Counted from the stretch's first letter, positions 7,929 through 18,102 are shown. The stretch is 64,000 nt of DNA from Bdellovibrionia bacterium (GCA_030424715.1 JAUHWH010000007.1:101705-165704); one strand, 5' to 3'. A program made the numbers and translations. The notes: a model not told the origin generated them from the letters alone.

Positions 7929-8984
7929 TTATTTCCCGGCCGCAGCTGTTGCGGGGTCCGTGTTTGAAAAAATAGGCATCAGTCCCTTAATTTTCGAGTC
8001 AACGATGGTGACTTTTTCAAAGCGTTTAAAGATGCGCTCCATGGTTTCAATATAAAGGCGCTTGCGGGTGATGGCCGGTGCCAGTCGGTATTCTTTGAGT
8101 ACAGCGGTAAACTTTTTCGCGTCACCCGTTGCTGTGTTCACTAAGGCGGCCGAATAGCCTTTGGCTTCTGATATGGTTTTTTCAGCTTTACCTCGTGCTT
8201 CGGGGATGACCTTGTTATAGGCCTCTTCAGCTTGGTTTATGGATTTCTCTTGTTCTTGTTTCGCGGAGACCACCTCGTTAAAAGAGGGTTTGACGATCTC
8301 AGGTGGGTTGATGTCCTGTAACTTCACAGCAACCACGCGGATGCCGAGGTCGTATTTATCCAAGACCTCTTGCATTAAGACCTTGGCATCCGACGCCATT
8401 TCAAGACGACCGGTTGTGAGAACCTCTGTGACAACACGATCACCAACCACGCGACGTAAAATGGATTCAGAGACATCCCTAAGGTTGCGGACCGGCTCGC
8501 TGGCTTGAAAGAGATATTTGAAAGGGTCTGCGATCTGATAGTGCACCACCCATTCTACATCAGCCACGTTCAAATCACCCGTCAGCATTGAAGACTCACT
8601 TTTTAATCCGCCCTTAGAGTAAGTGGTGCGCTGGCCTTTCGAGGCGGACTGGGTACGAAAACCAAACTCGGCTTGATGGACCAATTTGGTTTTCAGTTTT
8701 TCGAGGCGATCAATTCCGTAGGGGAGTTTAAAATGTAATCCCGGCGGGTAGGTTCCCTCGTATTTACCAAAGCGAATGATCACAGCCTCTTCATCAGGCT
8801 GGACCGTGTAGATCGAACTATAAGCTCCTATAAGACCCAGCAAAATGAAAAAACCAATGAGGCCAAACTGCGGGGCGTTCAGAAATTTTTTGGTGAATTG
8901 ATCAAATCGCCGCATAAACTCGGCGAGGGCTTCTTCGGGGGTTTTTGGAGACCGCCCGCCTCCATTGTAATTTCCATTGTTCAT
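7929..8984 (-). CDS. hflK: HflK, SPFH-domain protease modulator
   Basis: 351 residues from the ATG at 8984 (a GTG two codons earlier is possible). A glycine/asparagine-rich start (NNGNYNGGGRSPKTPEE) is followed by a membrane segment at about residues 42-60. The SPFH domain then follows, with VQPDEEAVIIRFGKYEGTY and PPGLHFKLPYGIDRLEKL. The order HflK then HflC, its partner in the FtsH-regulating complex, is the usual one. The glycine-rich cytoplasmic N-terminus is typical of HflK and helps tell it from HflC. Confidence 0.95.
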   Translation of the reverse strand: MNNGNYNGGGRSPKTPEEALAEFMRRFDQFTKKFLNAPQFGLIGFFILLGLIGAYSSIYTVQPDEEAVIIRFGKYEGTYPPGLHFKLPYGIDRLEKLKTKLVHQAEFGFRTQSASKGQRTTYSKGGLKSESSMLTGDLNVADVEWVVHYQIADPFKYLFQASEPVRNLRDVSESILRRVVGDRVVTEVLTTGRLEMASDAKVLMQEVLDKYDLGIRVVAVKLQDINPPEIVKPSFNEVVSAKQEQEKSINQAEEAYNKVIPEARGKAEKTISEAKGYSAALVNTATGDAKKFTAVLKEYRLAPAITRKRLYIETMERIFKRFEKVTIVDSKIKGLMPIFSNTDPATAAAGK

Positions 8985-9132
8985 AGTCACTGAAGTATCA
9001 GCTGGTGGCCCCTTTGCAAGTGAAATGGAAAGAGTGGTGAGTCATTTCCCGTTTCAAGGCGCCGGTTCTGGTGAGCTTCCAATAATTCCACGGGGCTACC
9101 GAGGGGCGATTCTCAAAATTGGCTATGAGGGA

Positions 9133-9197
9133 GCAAAATTTTGCCAGAGAGCTCTGATTGTTGTATAGTTAGAGAACTATGATTCATTAGATCTAAT
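9133..9197. promoter_or_regulatory. Cluster of short palindromes
   Basis: Within 65 bases lie GCAAAATTTTGC (9133-9144), AGAGCTCT (about 9148-9155), ATAGTT-agag-AACTAT (9165-9180) and ATTAGATCTAAT (9186-9197), each a perfect inverted repeat. They overlap a candidate plus-strand promoter and lie in the divergent gap between hflK and the small gene at 9324. They could be operator sites, but no regulator can be named. Confidence 0.45.
9141..9169 (+). promoter_or_regulatory. Candidate sigma-70 promoter
   Basis: TTGCCA (9141-9146) and TATAGT (9164-9169) are separated by 17 bases and read toward the small gene at 9324. Transcription would start near 9176. Three of the local palindromes overlap this promoter or its start point. 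Confidence 0.45.
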
Positions 9198-9323
9198 AGC
9201 GCCGACGTTCTTTGCACACAAGCCCAATGACCCGAGCGGGTCCTGGCCACGATAACATCAAGCGCTTCCCTCCATTTTTTTGCCCCTTCCTTACAGAAAA
9301 TTAACTATCTCCTGGAGATCGAT

Positions 9324-9623
9324 TTGACGAGCTTAGTATTCATGGTCCGCACCCTGTTGGCGAGCTTTGCCATCCCTACATTTTTATTACGAGATCCGAG
9401 CCACCAGGGGGCCTGGGCACGGCCCGCGGCTTTAGAAGACCCCTTAGAGCAGGGCGAATCCCAGATCAAAAGGCAGGAGCAGAGAGTCCGTCGAGTTCGT
9501 CCGGTCTACTATAAGAAAATCGCTCTAAGATATCGGTCACGACTCCACCACATTTCAACAAAGTCGCAAAATGTGAGAGATCTGGATCAGCGAAAGATAC
9601 GCCGAAAGTGTATCAACTATTGA
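9324..9623 (+). CDS. Small basic, possibly exported protein
   Basis: 99 codons from TTG at 9324 with GGAG upstream (9314-9317); an ATG at 9342 is an alternative start. The first 25 residues are hydrophobic enough for a signal peptide (MTSLVFMVRTLLASFAIPTF). The rest is rich in Arg, Lys and Gln (VRRVRPVYYKK and similar) and ends in CINY. No family recognised. The candidate promoter upstream supports expression; the basic composition and unusual start keep confidence low. Its 3' end overlaps that of the convergent TetR-type gene by 7 bases. Confidence 0.4.
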   Translation: MTSLVFMVRTLLASFAIPTFLLRDPSHQGAWARPAALEDPLEQGESQIKRQEQRVRRVRPVYYKKIALRYRSRLHHISTKSQNVRDLDQRKIRRKCINY

Positions 9624-10297
9624 GAGGACGGACATGCGGTTTTGGACTGAAGTATAACCAAACAAGTAGACTTCACTGCTTCGTTGAGGTCAGAGTTGGT
9701 TTGATCGTGCTCTTCACTGGCGTTAGAAAGTAAAAGGCCCGTGAGTAAACTTTGGATCATCCGGGCCGATTGTTTTTCATCATCACACGCAAACTCTCCC
9801 ATTTGCTTGCCGGCTCGAATCAGTTCTGTCAGTCGATCTGAGCCAACGATGACGGCCGCAGTGTTTATCGCCTTGAGTTTATCATCGAGTGTGCAGAGGT
9901 GAAGAAAGCTCACCCAGAGCGATGTATGGTTGCCAAAGTAGCGTGGCCAAGTCAGGCAGCATTCAAAATAGATTAAAAATTTGTCTCGTGGGGTGGCTCC
10001 CTTTTCCATTTGTTCAACGACATAACTTTGAAACAAATAGCGCGTGTATTTGATGGCGGAGAGTCGTAGCTCTTCTAACGAACCAAAATAGTATAGGACT
10101 TTTGTGGTTGATGAGCCGTAGCGCTTGGCAACCATGGATAAAGTCGTCGTTTGAAAGCCTTTGCGAGCAAAAAGCTCAATCGCGCCATTAAGGATGTTGA
10201 GGGCCTCACGCTTTGCTTTTGGAGAAGAGTAGCGATAGTAAATTTCGGAAAAGAGCACGAAATTCATATCATCTTTTAGATATTTTCGAATAGACAT
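9617..10297 (-). CDS. TetR-family transcriptional regulator
   Basis: 226 residues. The DNA-binding domain occupies about residues 30-80: the frame ALNILNGAIELFARKGFQ, then TTTLSMVAKRYGSS (helix-turn-helix) and TKVLYYFGSLEEL, the typical TetR N-terminal signature. The C-terminal half is helical and unassigned, so the ligand is unknown. The start at 10297 has GAGGAG six bases upstream. A perfect 14-base palindrome covers the start codon and may be its own operator. Confidence 0.86.
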   Translation of the reverse strand: MSIRKYLKDDMNFVLFSEIYYRYSSPKAKREALNILNGAIELFARKGFQTTTLSMVAKRYGSSTTKVLYYFGSLEELRLSAIKYTRYLFQSYVVEQMEKGATPRDKFLIYFECCLTWPRYFGNHTSLWVSFLHLCTLDDKLKAINTAAVIVGSDRLTELIRAGKQMGEFACDDEKQSARMIQSLLTGLLLSNASEEHDQTNSDLNEAVKSTCLVILQSKTACPSSQ

Positions 10298-10305
10298 TAA
10301 TGTCT
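10292..10305. promoter_or_regulatory. Palindrome over the tetR start codon
   Basis: AGACATTAATGTCT is a perfect 14-base inverted repeat that spans the ATG of the TetR-type gene and abuts its ribosome site. The position would suit autorepression. Operator function is inferred from position only. Confidence 0.4.
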
Positions 10306-10436
10306 CCTCAAACGCAAAAATCTAGCATTCTAGGCTGTTTACAGCCAAAATGATGGTGGCTGGGATTCTACCTTCCATCAAAAATCCAGCGTGATACAAG
10401 TCAGGTCAAAATTTCAAACTTCCCAAAGGAGGATTT

Positions 10437-10898
10437 ATGTTTCGAGTTATTACTATCATATTTGGTTTCGTTATCGCAACGGTTCAGGCGTCGGCGGTGA
10501 ATTTTGATCAGTGTCATGGTGGCCCTGGTTGTGGTCAGGGGGATATTGCGCCCGCTTTGGTTTATGACTGCTATGGTTCCGGTGCTGAACAGCCCGATCT
10601 CATTTTGACTAAAGAATCCGTGGATTTGACAGATGGTGTTGTCTCAATGATTGGTAATAATAAATTTATGCGAAATGCTTTTAACGAATTCAGAGAATTC
10701 GGCTTGGCTGGCATCACCGGCGCTTTAGGAAATATCGACTTCTATAGCGAAGAGGCCCTCTGTAACTCGCAGGACAATTGTGTGCGCCTGAGCAAGGCGG
10801 CTTTACGTCCGACTGACGCCGAATTTGTTTTAAGAATCGGTGGTAGCGCCCACGGTGCGGTTTCTTACAAATGCACAATCAGAGAGAATAAAAACTAA
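10437..10898 (+). CDS. Secreted hypothetical protein
   Basis: 153 residues after an AAGGAGG ribosome site. There is a signal peptide (MFRVITIIFGFVIATVQASA), and the mature protein begins with a Cys-Gly-rich stretch (FDQCHGGPGCGQGD). Six cysteines in the mature protein suggest disulfides after export. No family recognised. It is 17 bases ahead of another secreted orphan (10916) on the same strand, so the two probably form one transcript. Confidence 0.68.
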   Translation: MFRVITIIFGFVIATVQASAVNFDQCHGGPGCGQGDIAPALVYDCYGSGAEQPDLILTKESVDLTDGVVSMIGNNKFMRNAFNEFREFGLAGITGALGNIDFYSEEALCNSQDNCVRLSKAALRPTDAEFVLRIGGSAHGAVSYKCTIRENKN

Positions 10899-10915
10899 AT
10901 AACAAGGAGATGGTA

Positions 10916-11320
10916 ATGAAAACCATTCTATTTTCAATACTTTTTTTAACATCCGCTCATGCCTTTTCTATGAATGTAGACTACGGATTCTTAAATCAAG
11001 GCGTCAACGACCGGGTTTGTTTTGTTGGCGTCAGTGGCGCCACCGATGAGTATTCGGGTTCAATGGCAATGACGCAATTTTCCGAAGAGCAACAGGAATT
11101 GATGCGGTCTTGCCAGGCTGCCAAAGAGAGTGGGAAGCCGGCGATTCTGTTGGTCTCTTCGATCACGGAGCCAGGTATCAACCCTGTAACGGGCGTTAAA
11201 ATCAACCAGGTCAGCCTAGAGGTCGAGTGTGTGACTGCCCATTCAGTGGTCTTCGAAGAGTTCTTGCAGCATTGGAGATCAGAAGTGAAAGCCTCTAGCT
11301 TTCGTAGCTGCCCTAAGTAA
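10916..11320 (+). CDS. Secreted hypothetical protein
   Basis: 134 residues. The second ATG (10916) is chosen because AAGGAG lies six bases upstream of it and directly touches the first ATG (10910). A signal peptide (MKTILFSILFLTSAHAFS) is clear. The mature part has four cysteines and no recognisable domain. It is paired with the gene at 10437 in a likely two-gene operon. Confidence 0.66.
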   Translation: MKTILFSILFLTSAHAFSMNVDYGFLNQGVNDRVCFVGVSGATDEYSGSMAMTQFSEEQQELMRSCQAAKESGKPAILLVSSITEPGINPVTGVKINQVSLEVECVTAHSVVFEEFLQHWRSEVKASSFRSCPK

Positions 11321-11331
11321 AACGAAGGGAG

Positions 11332-11368
11332 CGGCGGGGCGACTTTGTTTTAGAAAGAGTCGCTGCCG
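11332..11368. terminator. Hairpin between convergent genes
   Basis: CGGC-GGG-GCGACT (11332-11344, with shared G residues) pairs with AGTCGC-T-GCCG (11358-11368). The loop contains the stop codon of the minus-strand gene. There is no strong T tract on either strand, so it may be a weak bidirectional terminator. Confidence 0.35.
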
Positions 11369-12705
11369 TTGAAGTTTGGATTTAAAAGAAGGGGGACGAG
11401 TCGCGACTCGTTCTCTTCGCCAAACTTTTTACGAAATTCCATTTGATGGTATATATCGGCCAATTCTTCTGACATTGATCGGGTCACAGGGTATTTATTC
11501 GATGGTGATTCGATTGGCACGCCGAGGAGCGAAAGCTCATCAAAGGCTCTGTTGGCCACTGCCATAAAGTTTTTTCGTTGCGCAAAGTTTGCTAAAAAAT
11601 TAGCATCATTCACCAGAGGTGTCCAGTTAACTCCATGGGACTCCCTTGACACTCCATCGGCCACAGAAAAATTGAAAGGCTCAGAGCGATAGAGGCGCTG
11701 TCCAACGGTTTCTCCGTAAGTGATAAACAGAGGCCGTCTCTGGAATTGGGGTGTTTGCGAGACCATGGCCAAGTTGGCCAGAGAGGCCTTCTCGTGAACC
11801 CGGTAGGGTGTGTGGTAAGAGGCCATAATAAACTCATAGTAGAGTTCTTCAAGAATCTGATTTCTAAAAGGTGACGCCTTGTCGATAGCAAAAGAGGCTA
11901 GTTCGGCGACGATCCCCGTAGAAACTCGAAACTCTTTTCCATTGGCGTTGACCAGAACAACGGGGCTCACCCCATTGGACCTTAAGACTTCAAAGCCAAA
12001 AAAATCTTCGACGGGCAGGCGGAGTGGGTTTGGCACAGTGTTGGACAAGCTTTCAGTGTCCAGACGTCTCTTGAGTTCCATGCCGTCCATCCAGGGAAGG
12101 ACACTTTTTTTGTTGGTCTCGAGGTTGCGAATGACAAGAAAAGGGGAGTAGACAATAACCCCCGAGCCAATAAGGAGCCCCTCTGGGGAAAACACTTCGG
12201 CTCGATAAGACTGGGGCAAAAGGCGATCGAGACCGGCAGGGTTAGCGACTTTGCGTTGATTAAAATCACTGTCCCAGCGGCGACGGGGATATTGTTCTGA
12301 CAAAAACTTTGCCATCCGCTGCGATGATTCACGAGTCTCTTGGAATAGAGAACTTTCGGACTTTATGAAGTTGCTCTCGTTTGGTTCTAGCTCTTCAGTG
12401 CGGAAACGAATGGATGAACGAAAACCTCTCGTTGCATCGGAGATGATGTTTCGAGTGTAAGGCCTTGCTGATGGGCCACTAAAAATCGTGTGGTGACTTG
12501 AGTGACTCACAACAGTGAGCTCTCCGGAAGTCCTTTGGTTTTTCGCGAGAGTCCACTGATCACTGATTTTTTCGGTTGAGCGAACATTCTTAGGTGAGAA
12601 TGTTTGGCTGACTGGATTCGAAAATATTTCGACACAGCTTGAAGTGGCTTCAACCTGAAAAACGGCGCCAAAAGTAAGAACAATGAGTAAATGAATAGGC
12701 CTCAT
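11350..12705 (-). CDS. Secreted hypothetical protein, 451 residues
   Basis: There is a signal peptide (MRPIHLLIVLTFGAVFQVEA) followed by a long soluble region without membrane segments. Two cysteines are seen near the start (about residue 24). The central part, VEVFSPEGLLIGSGVIVYSP, looks like beta strands. The C-terminal third is helical, ending with NFNGSDSF. I recognise no domain or catalytic motif. It probably acts in the periplasm or is released. Confidence 0.66.
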   Translation of the reverse strand: MRPIHLLIVLTFGAVFQVEATSSCVEIFSNPVSQTFSPKNVRSTEKISDQWTLAKNQRTSGELTVVSHSSHHTIFSGPSARPYTRNIISDATRGFRSSIRFRTEELEPNESNFIKSESSLFQETRESSQRMAKFLSEQYPRRRWDSDFNQRKVANPAGLDRLLPQSYRAEVFSPEGLLIGSGVIVYSPFLVIRNLETNKKSVLPWMDGMELKRRLDTESLSNTVPNPLRLPVEDFFGFEVLRSNGVSPVVLVNANGKEFRVSTGIVAELASFAIDKASPFRNQILEELYYEFIMASYHTPYRVHEKASLANLAMVSQTPQFQRRPLFITYGETVGQRLYRSEPFNFSVADGVSRESHGVNWTPLVNDANFLANFAQRKNFMAVANRAFDELSLLGVPIESPSNKYPVTRSMSEELADIYHQMEFRKKFGEENESRLVPLLLNPNFNGSDSF

Positions 12706-12864
12706 GAGAGAGAAAGCTGCATAATATGTGCCAGGGGGGGGCTCTTATCATTAATGTCGAGAGGTTTCTTGTCTTGTTGTGAGCAAGAGGTAGAGTTGAT
12801 CTGGCCGGGGGATAAGAGTTTTTGCTCCCCATCTTGCTAATTTCAGTCTGTCTACTTTATGATC

Positions 12865-12904
12865 GCCCCTGGCAAAATTTCACGGTTGCTCGGGGGGCTT
12901 TTTT
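12865..12904 (+). terminator. Terminator-like hairpin in gene-free gap
   Basis: GCCCC (12865-12869) pairs with GGGGC (12894-12898), with an inner GCAA/TTGC stem, followed by six T residues: the shape of a rho-independent terminator on the plus strand. No supported plus-strand gene ends just upstream. The gap 12706-13041 holds no gene that I can support. Confidence 0.35.
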
Positions 12905-13041
12905 GAATAATCTAGGGACTTTGCCAGCAGACTGTAGACAGAAGTCCATAATTATTGGCGCTACGATCTTGCTCTGGATCTCGGGGGCCTTGTCGAGGGC
13001 TTTCCCCCGTCGGGGAGCCATGAATGTGAGGGTTAATGACC

Positions 13042-13878
13042 CTAATTTTGCAGATACTGCAAATGGTGTTGGATGTGGTCTTCTATAAAACTACTGATAA
13101 AGTAATAGCTGTGATCATAGCCTTCACGATAATTGACCTTGAAAGATTGATCGGCTTTGCTACAGGTGGTCTCAAGGTTATTGGTCAACAATTGCTCTTT
13201 TAGAAAGTCATCGCTCAAGCCTTGCTCAACCAGTAGAGTGCCATTGAATCTATGACCGGCTTCGATTAGCTCACAAGCGTCGTACTGTTTCCACAACTCT
13301 TTGTCGTCACCCAGATATCCGGTGAAGGCTTTTTGCCCCCAGGGGGATGCGACTGGATTGACGATGGGGGAGAAGGCTGACACAGAAGCGAACAACTCGG
13401 GTTCGCGCAGGCCAATCACTAAGGCACCATGGCCCCCCATGGAGTGACCAGAGATGGCAAAGCGTGAAACGCCGAAGTCGCCTTTAAGAAGGGTCACAAG
13501 ATCTTTCGTGATGTAGTCGTACATATTGTAATTGTTTTTGTAGAGGTCCGTTGTTGCGTTCAAATAAAAACCAGCACCGGTTCCGAAATCATAGCTGTCC
13601 TCAGAGCCAGGGATACCCAAACCTCTGGGCGAGGTGTCAGGGCAAATAACCATCGTGGTTGTGCCTGCAAGCACTTTTTGAGCGCCGGCTTTGGTAATAA
13701 AATTCTCTTCGGTGCAGGTGAGGCCGGACAGCCAGATCAAGGCACTGTCGACTTGATCTGGGGGGCATGGTTTATGAACTGAGAACTTCATGGTGGTTTG
13801 TGTAGAAGCGCTTTGGTGCTGGCAAAACAGAGTCTCGCCACCAAAGGCTTTATGCCTTTTTAAGGTTTCAAAGCTCAT
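13042..13878 (-). CDS. fghA: S-formylglutathione hydrolase
   Basis: 278 residues, the usual length. GLTCTEENFITKAGAQKV near residue 52 and the nucleophile elbow GHSMGGHGAL near residue 146 are family hallmarks. The Asp and His of the triad are present further on (VEQGLSDDFL, and YDHSYYF near residue 257). The enzyme hydrolyses S-formylglutathione to formate and glutathione, the second step of formaldehyde detoxification. It starts 2 bases after the dehydrogenase gene, so the two form an operon. Confidence 0.95.
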   Translation of the reverse strand: MSFETLKRHKAFGGETLFCQHQSASTQTTMKFSVHKPCPPDQVDSALIWLSGLTCTEENFITKAGAQKVLAGTTTMVICPDTSPRGLGIPGSEDSYDFGTGAGFYLNATTDLYKNNYNMYDYITKDLVTLLKGDFGVSRFAISGHSMGGHGALVIGLREPELFASVSAFSPIVNPVASPWGQKAFTGYLGDDKELWKQYDACELIEAGHRFNGTLLVEQGLSDDFLKEQLLTNNLETTCSKADQSFKVNYREGYDHSYYFISSFIEDHIQHHLQYLQN

Positions 13879-13880
13879 GA

Positions 13881-15047
<1,167 letters not shown>

Positions 15048-15204
15048 CTAAATGAGCTAAATAAAATGGTTCAGATGGAGCCTAAGATATCATTGGGCTT
15101 GGATCTGAAACAACAGAGGAATCCATTGTTGGCCCTTGTGTTAAAGGTTGACGACTTCTCCTCTCTCCGCTGAGGTCCGCCGTCAACTTTGTCCTGGGAA
15201 TCGT

Positions 15205-16794
15205 CTACTTCTTGGTCGATTCAATGAATTCGTCAAAAGTTGTGGACTCGTCGAATGTGATGGTTTCATCGATTTGAATGATTCGATTGGCTATAGTTTG
15301 GGTGAACTCATGATCTTGCGACGCAAAAAGTAAAGTGCCATCGAATCGGCAGAGACCGTCGTTCAGAGCAGACACGGACTCCAGATCCAAGTGAGCGGTG
15401 GGTTGATCCATCAGCAGTACATTGGCTCCCGAGAGCATGAGTTTTGAGAGCATACAGCGCACTTTCTCACCACCCGAAAGAACATTGGCCTTTTTTAGAG
15501 CGTCGTCTTTACTAAAAAGCATCTTGCCAAGGAACCCTCGAATAAAAGATTCATCTTTTTCTTCCGAGTATTGACGCAACCAATCGATGAGGCTGTCATC
15601 ACAGCCATCAAAATATTTTGAATTGTCACTCGGAAAATAGTCTGAGGTGATGGTCACACCCCAATCAAAGCCGCCACTGTCTGGTTGAGTTTCACCGGCC
15701 AGGATATCAAACAGGGTCGAGATCGCTACGTCATTCTTGCTCACAAAGGCAATTTTATCTCCACGATTCACGCGAAAATTGAGGTTTTTCAAAATCGATT
15801 CGCCTTCGATCGTCTTCGACAGGTTCTCCACCATCAATATGTCATTGCCGGCCTCTCGTTTGGGGTCGAATCCAACAAAAGGGTAGCGTCTTGAAGATAC
15901 AGGCATGTCTGAGAGTTCCAGTTTTTCCAATTGCTTTTGTCGAGAGGTGGCTTGTTTCGACTTTGCGGCGTTGGCACTAAAACGAGAGATAAATTTTTTG
16001 AGCTCTTCGGCTTTGGCCTCATTTTTTTTGTTTTGATCGGCTTGCATGCGGCGATTGAGCTCGCAGGAGCGTCGCCAGAATTCATAGTTGCCGGCAAAGG
16101 TTTTAATCTTTCCATAATCAATGTCAGCAATATGGGTGCAAACTTTGTTCATGAAATAGCGGTCATGACTGACGACGATTACGGTGTTCTCAAAATTCAG
16201 CAAGAAGTCTTCGAGCCATTGGATGGCGTAGATATCCAAGTGGTTGGTGGGCTCATCCAGTAAGAGGATGTCCGGTTGTCCAAACAGGGCCTGGGCTAGT
16301 AGGACTTTGACCTTCTGACTACCATCAAGCTCTTTCATGAGTTTATCGTTGTTCTCAACAGAAATGCCTAATCCCGCTAGCAGGATTCCGGCCTCTGACT
16401 CAATTTCGTACCCATTCATTTCGGCGAACTCAGACTCGAGCTCTGCTGATTTAATACCATCTTCTTCGGAGAAATCAGGTTTTGAATAGATGGCCTCACG
16501 CTCTTTCATGATACTATAGAGTCGTTCGTTACCCATGAGAACGGTATTTAAAACAGTTTCTTCATCAAAGGCATTTTGATCTTGCCGCAAAAAAGAGAGT
16601 CGTTGCTTTTTATCCTTAATGACCTGCCCAGACGAAGAGTCGATGTCGCCAGAGAGAATTTTTAAAAACGTGGATTTTCCAGCGCCATTGGCACCAATCA
16701 GGCCATAGCAGTTGCCTGGGGTGAACTTGACGTTGACGTCTTCGAAGAGCGTTCGGCTGCCATATTTGAGTCCTAGGTCAGATGTGCTGATCAT
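15205..16794 (-). CDS. ABC-F ATPase, YbiT type, with degenerate second site
   Basis: 529 residues with two ABC domains and no membrane segments, as in ribosome-associated ABC-F proteins. The first domain is intact: Walker A GANGAGKS (near residue 35), LLLDEPTNHLD and VSHDRYF. The linker (about residues 240-300) is Lys/Gln-rich. In the second domain the Walker A position reads VSKNDVAIST with no Gly-Lys. The Walker B motif reads LLMDQPTAHLD, where the catalytic Glu is Gln. The switch His is also replaced (ASQDHEF). The second site may bind but probably cannot hydrolyse ATP. Overall order and start match YbiT; a role in translation is inferred from the family. Confidence 0.88.
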   Translation of the reverse strand: MISTSDLGLKYGSRTLFEDVNVKFTPGNCYGLIGANGAGKSTFLKILSGDIDSSSGQVIKDKKQRLSFLRQDQNAFDEETVLNTVLMGNERLYSIMKEREAIYSKPDFSEEDGIKSAELESEFAEMNGYEIESEAGILLAGLGISVENNDKLMKELDGSQKVKVLLAQALFGQPDILLLDEPTNHLDIYAIQWLEDFLLNFENTVIVVSHDRYFMNKVCTHIADIDYGKIKTFAGNYEFWRRSCELNRRMQADQNKKNEAKAEELKKFISRFSANAAKSKQATSRQKQLEKLELSDMPVSSRRYPFVGFDPKREAGNDILMVENLSKTIEGESILKNLNFRVNRGDKIAFVSKNDVAISTLFDILAGETQPDSGGFDWGVTITSDYFPSDNSKYFDGCDDSLIDWLRQYSEEKDESFIRGFLGKMLFSKDDALKKANVLSGGEKVRCMLSKLMLSGANVLLMDQPTAHLDLESVSALNDGLCRFDGTLLFASQDHEFTQTIANRIIQIDETITFDESTTFDEFIESTKK

Positions 16795-16946
16795 TGATTT
16801 CGTCCTTACTGTCAGAATGGTTTTGGGACCCTTTTGTAGTATAGAGCAGGGCGGGTTGGCAACCTTTGGGCAAGGGGAGTTTTTGAAAATTCTTTCTGAA
16901 CCAGAGATTTGTTTGACCCTCTGGCGCCGTCATTAAATAAGAGGGT

Positions 16947-17435
16947 ATGAGTCGTCAAGATATCTCCAACTTACCCGTTGTCATTGTCCCTTATCAAGAC
17001 CAGTATCGTGCCGCCTTTCAAAGGCTCAACGAGCTTTGGATTGAGGAGGATTTTGAGATCGAAGAAGCCGATCGCCGAGTTTTACAGAACCCCCAGCGTG
17101 AGATTATTGATCGCGGAGGTTTTATTTTTATAGCGACCTTAGGGAGTGAGTCGGTAGGGGTCTGTGCGCTGATGAAGAGACAAGACCGACAGTATCCCTA
17201 TGAGTTGGCAAAAATGGCTGTGTCGCCGTCGGCGCGGGGACGAAAAGTGGGGTGGCGTCTAGGTCAAGCGGTGATTGATCAAGCTCGATCGATGCAGGCC
17301 AAGCGACTGTTTCTCGAGAGCAACACAAAGTTGGAACCTGCGATTCGGCTTTACGAAAAATTGGGGTTTGTGAAAGTCTTGGGTCCGCCAACACCCTATG
17401 CCCGCTGTAATATCCAGATGCAGTTGGAGCTATAG
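16947..17435 (+). CDS. GNAT-family N-acetyltransferase
   Basis: 162 residues. The acetyl-CoA-binding motif A is clear: YELAKMAVSPSARGRKVGWRLGQAVID (spread over about residues 89-115), with the R/Q-x-x-G-x-G/A pattern as ARGRKVG. AIRLYEKLGFV follows near residue 132. This is the MarR-associated / ribosomal-type GNAT layout. The substrate cannot be read from sequence. Cytoplasmic. Confidence 0.86.
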   Translation: MSRQDISNLPVVIVPYQDQYRAAFQRLNELWIEEDFEIEEADRRVLQNPQREIIDRGGFIFIATLGSESVGVCALMKRQDRQYPYELAKMAVSPSARGRKVGWRLGQAVIDQARSMQAKRLFLESNTKLEPAIRLYEKLGFVKVLGPPTPYARCNIQMQLEL

Positions 17436-17527
17436 CATTGTTTCAACCAAGATGTTTACAGGAGTCCCTACCTGAGGCTTGCCAGTCACGCTGTTTGATC
17501 TGGTTAATAGTAGTGGACCAAGAGCGT

Positions 17528-17773
17528 TCATTGGGCGCCTCGGATTGAGCTGTATCCAAAAATTTTCTTTAGATGAGATGGTGCGGAAAACATTAAAAGC
17601 AAGTAGGCTCCCCAAAAACCGTAAAACACCAAACTGCAAAGCAGTAAGACAGATCTTCTGAACCGATGGGGGGAAATCCAGTATCCGAAAAGACTAAAAG
17701 CAAGAAAGAGAAGAAACGAAACAGACGTTATATTCACAATGTAAAGACTAGGGATTTCAAGAGCTCGCCTCAA
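17528..17773 (-). pseudogene. Fragment resembling the N-terminus of an MBOAT (AlgI-like) acyltransferase
   Basis: An 81-residue frame contains VNITSVSFLLFLAFSLFGYW, then RRSVLLLCSLVFYGFWGAYLL. This matches the first two membrane segments of AlgI/DltB-type MBOAT proteins (about 450-500 residues), after which homology stops. No other frame downstream continues the family, so this is most likely a truncated remnant. The stretch 17774-18100 has several overlapping frames but none that I can support. Confidence 0.4.
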
Positions 17774-18102
17774 GATTTATTTGGAATCTCGCAAACTTCT
17801 GGGGGCAACGCCAGATCGGAGGCACCATTTTTCGGGGGGCTTCCGCCTCAGGTAGGGAGGACTGGGCTTGGGATGCACGAGTCTCCTCTCGGTGTTTACC
17901 GGACAAATAGAGGCTGCAAATGCCTTGCGTCAAAGCTTCAATCCCTCCAATGAGAAGCACAGATTTTATCGAAAAGGGGTTGTCGAGCTTGCTTATAGGA
18001 TTTGGCTGGGGGGGAAGTTGCTGAAATCACTGGACTGCCCAAGGGGTGTCAATCTGACTTTTAGTGACATCCTTTGACCTCGGTTGGTCTCAATATTATC
18101 TT

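Noticed and set aside
12834..12904. Possible small RNA (TTGCTA-18-TATGAT followed by hairpin and T tract)
   Set aside because: The expected transcript start falls inside the hairpin, which would destroy it, so the promoter and terminator cannot define one RNA.
12822..13088. 88-codon plus-strand frame in the 12.7-13.0 kb gap
   Set aside because: It overlaps the end of fghA, has no ribosome site, and spans a terminator-like hairpin.
17666..17960. Overlapping frames on both strands beside the MBOAT fragment
   Set aside because: No ribosome sites, no domain resemblance and biased composition; most likely non-coding.
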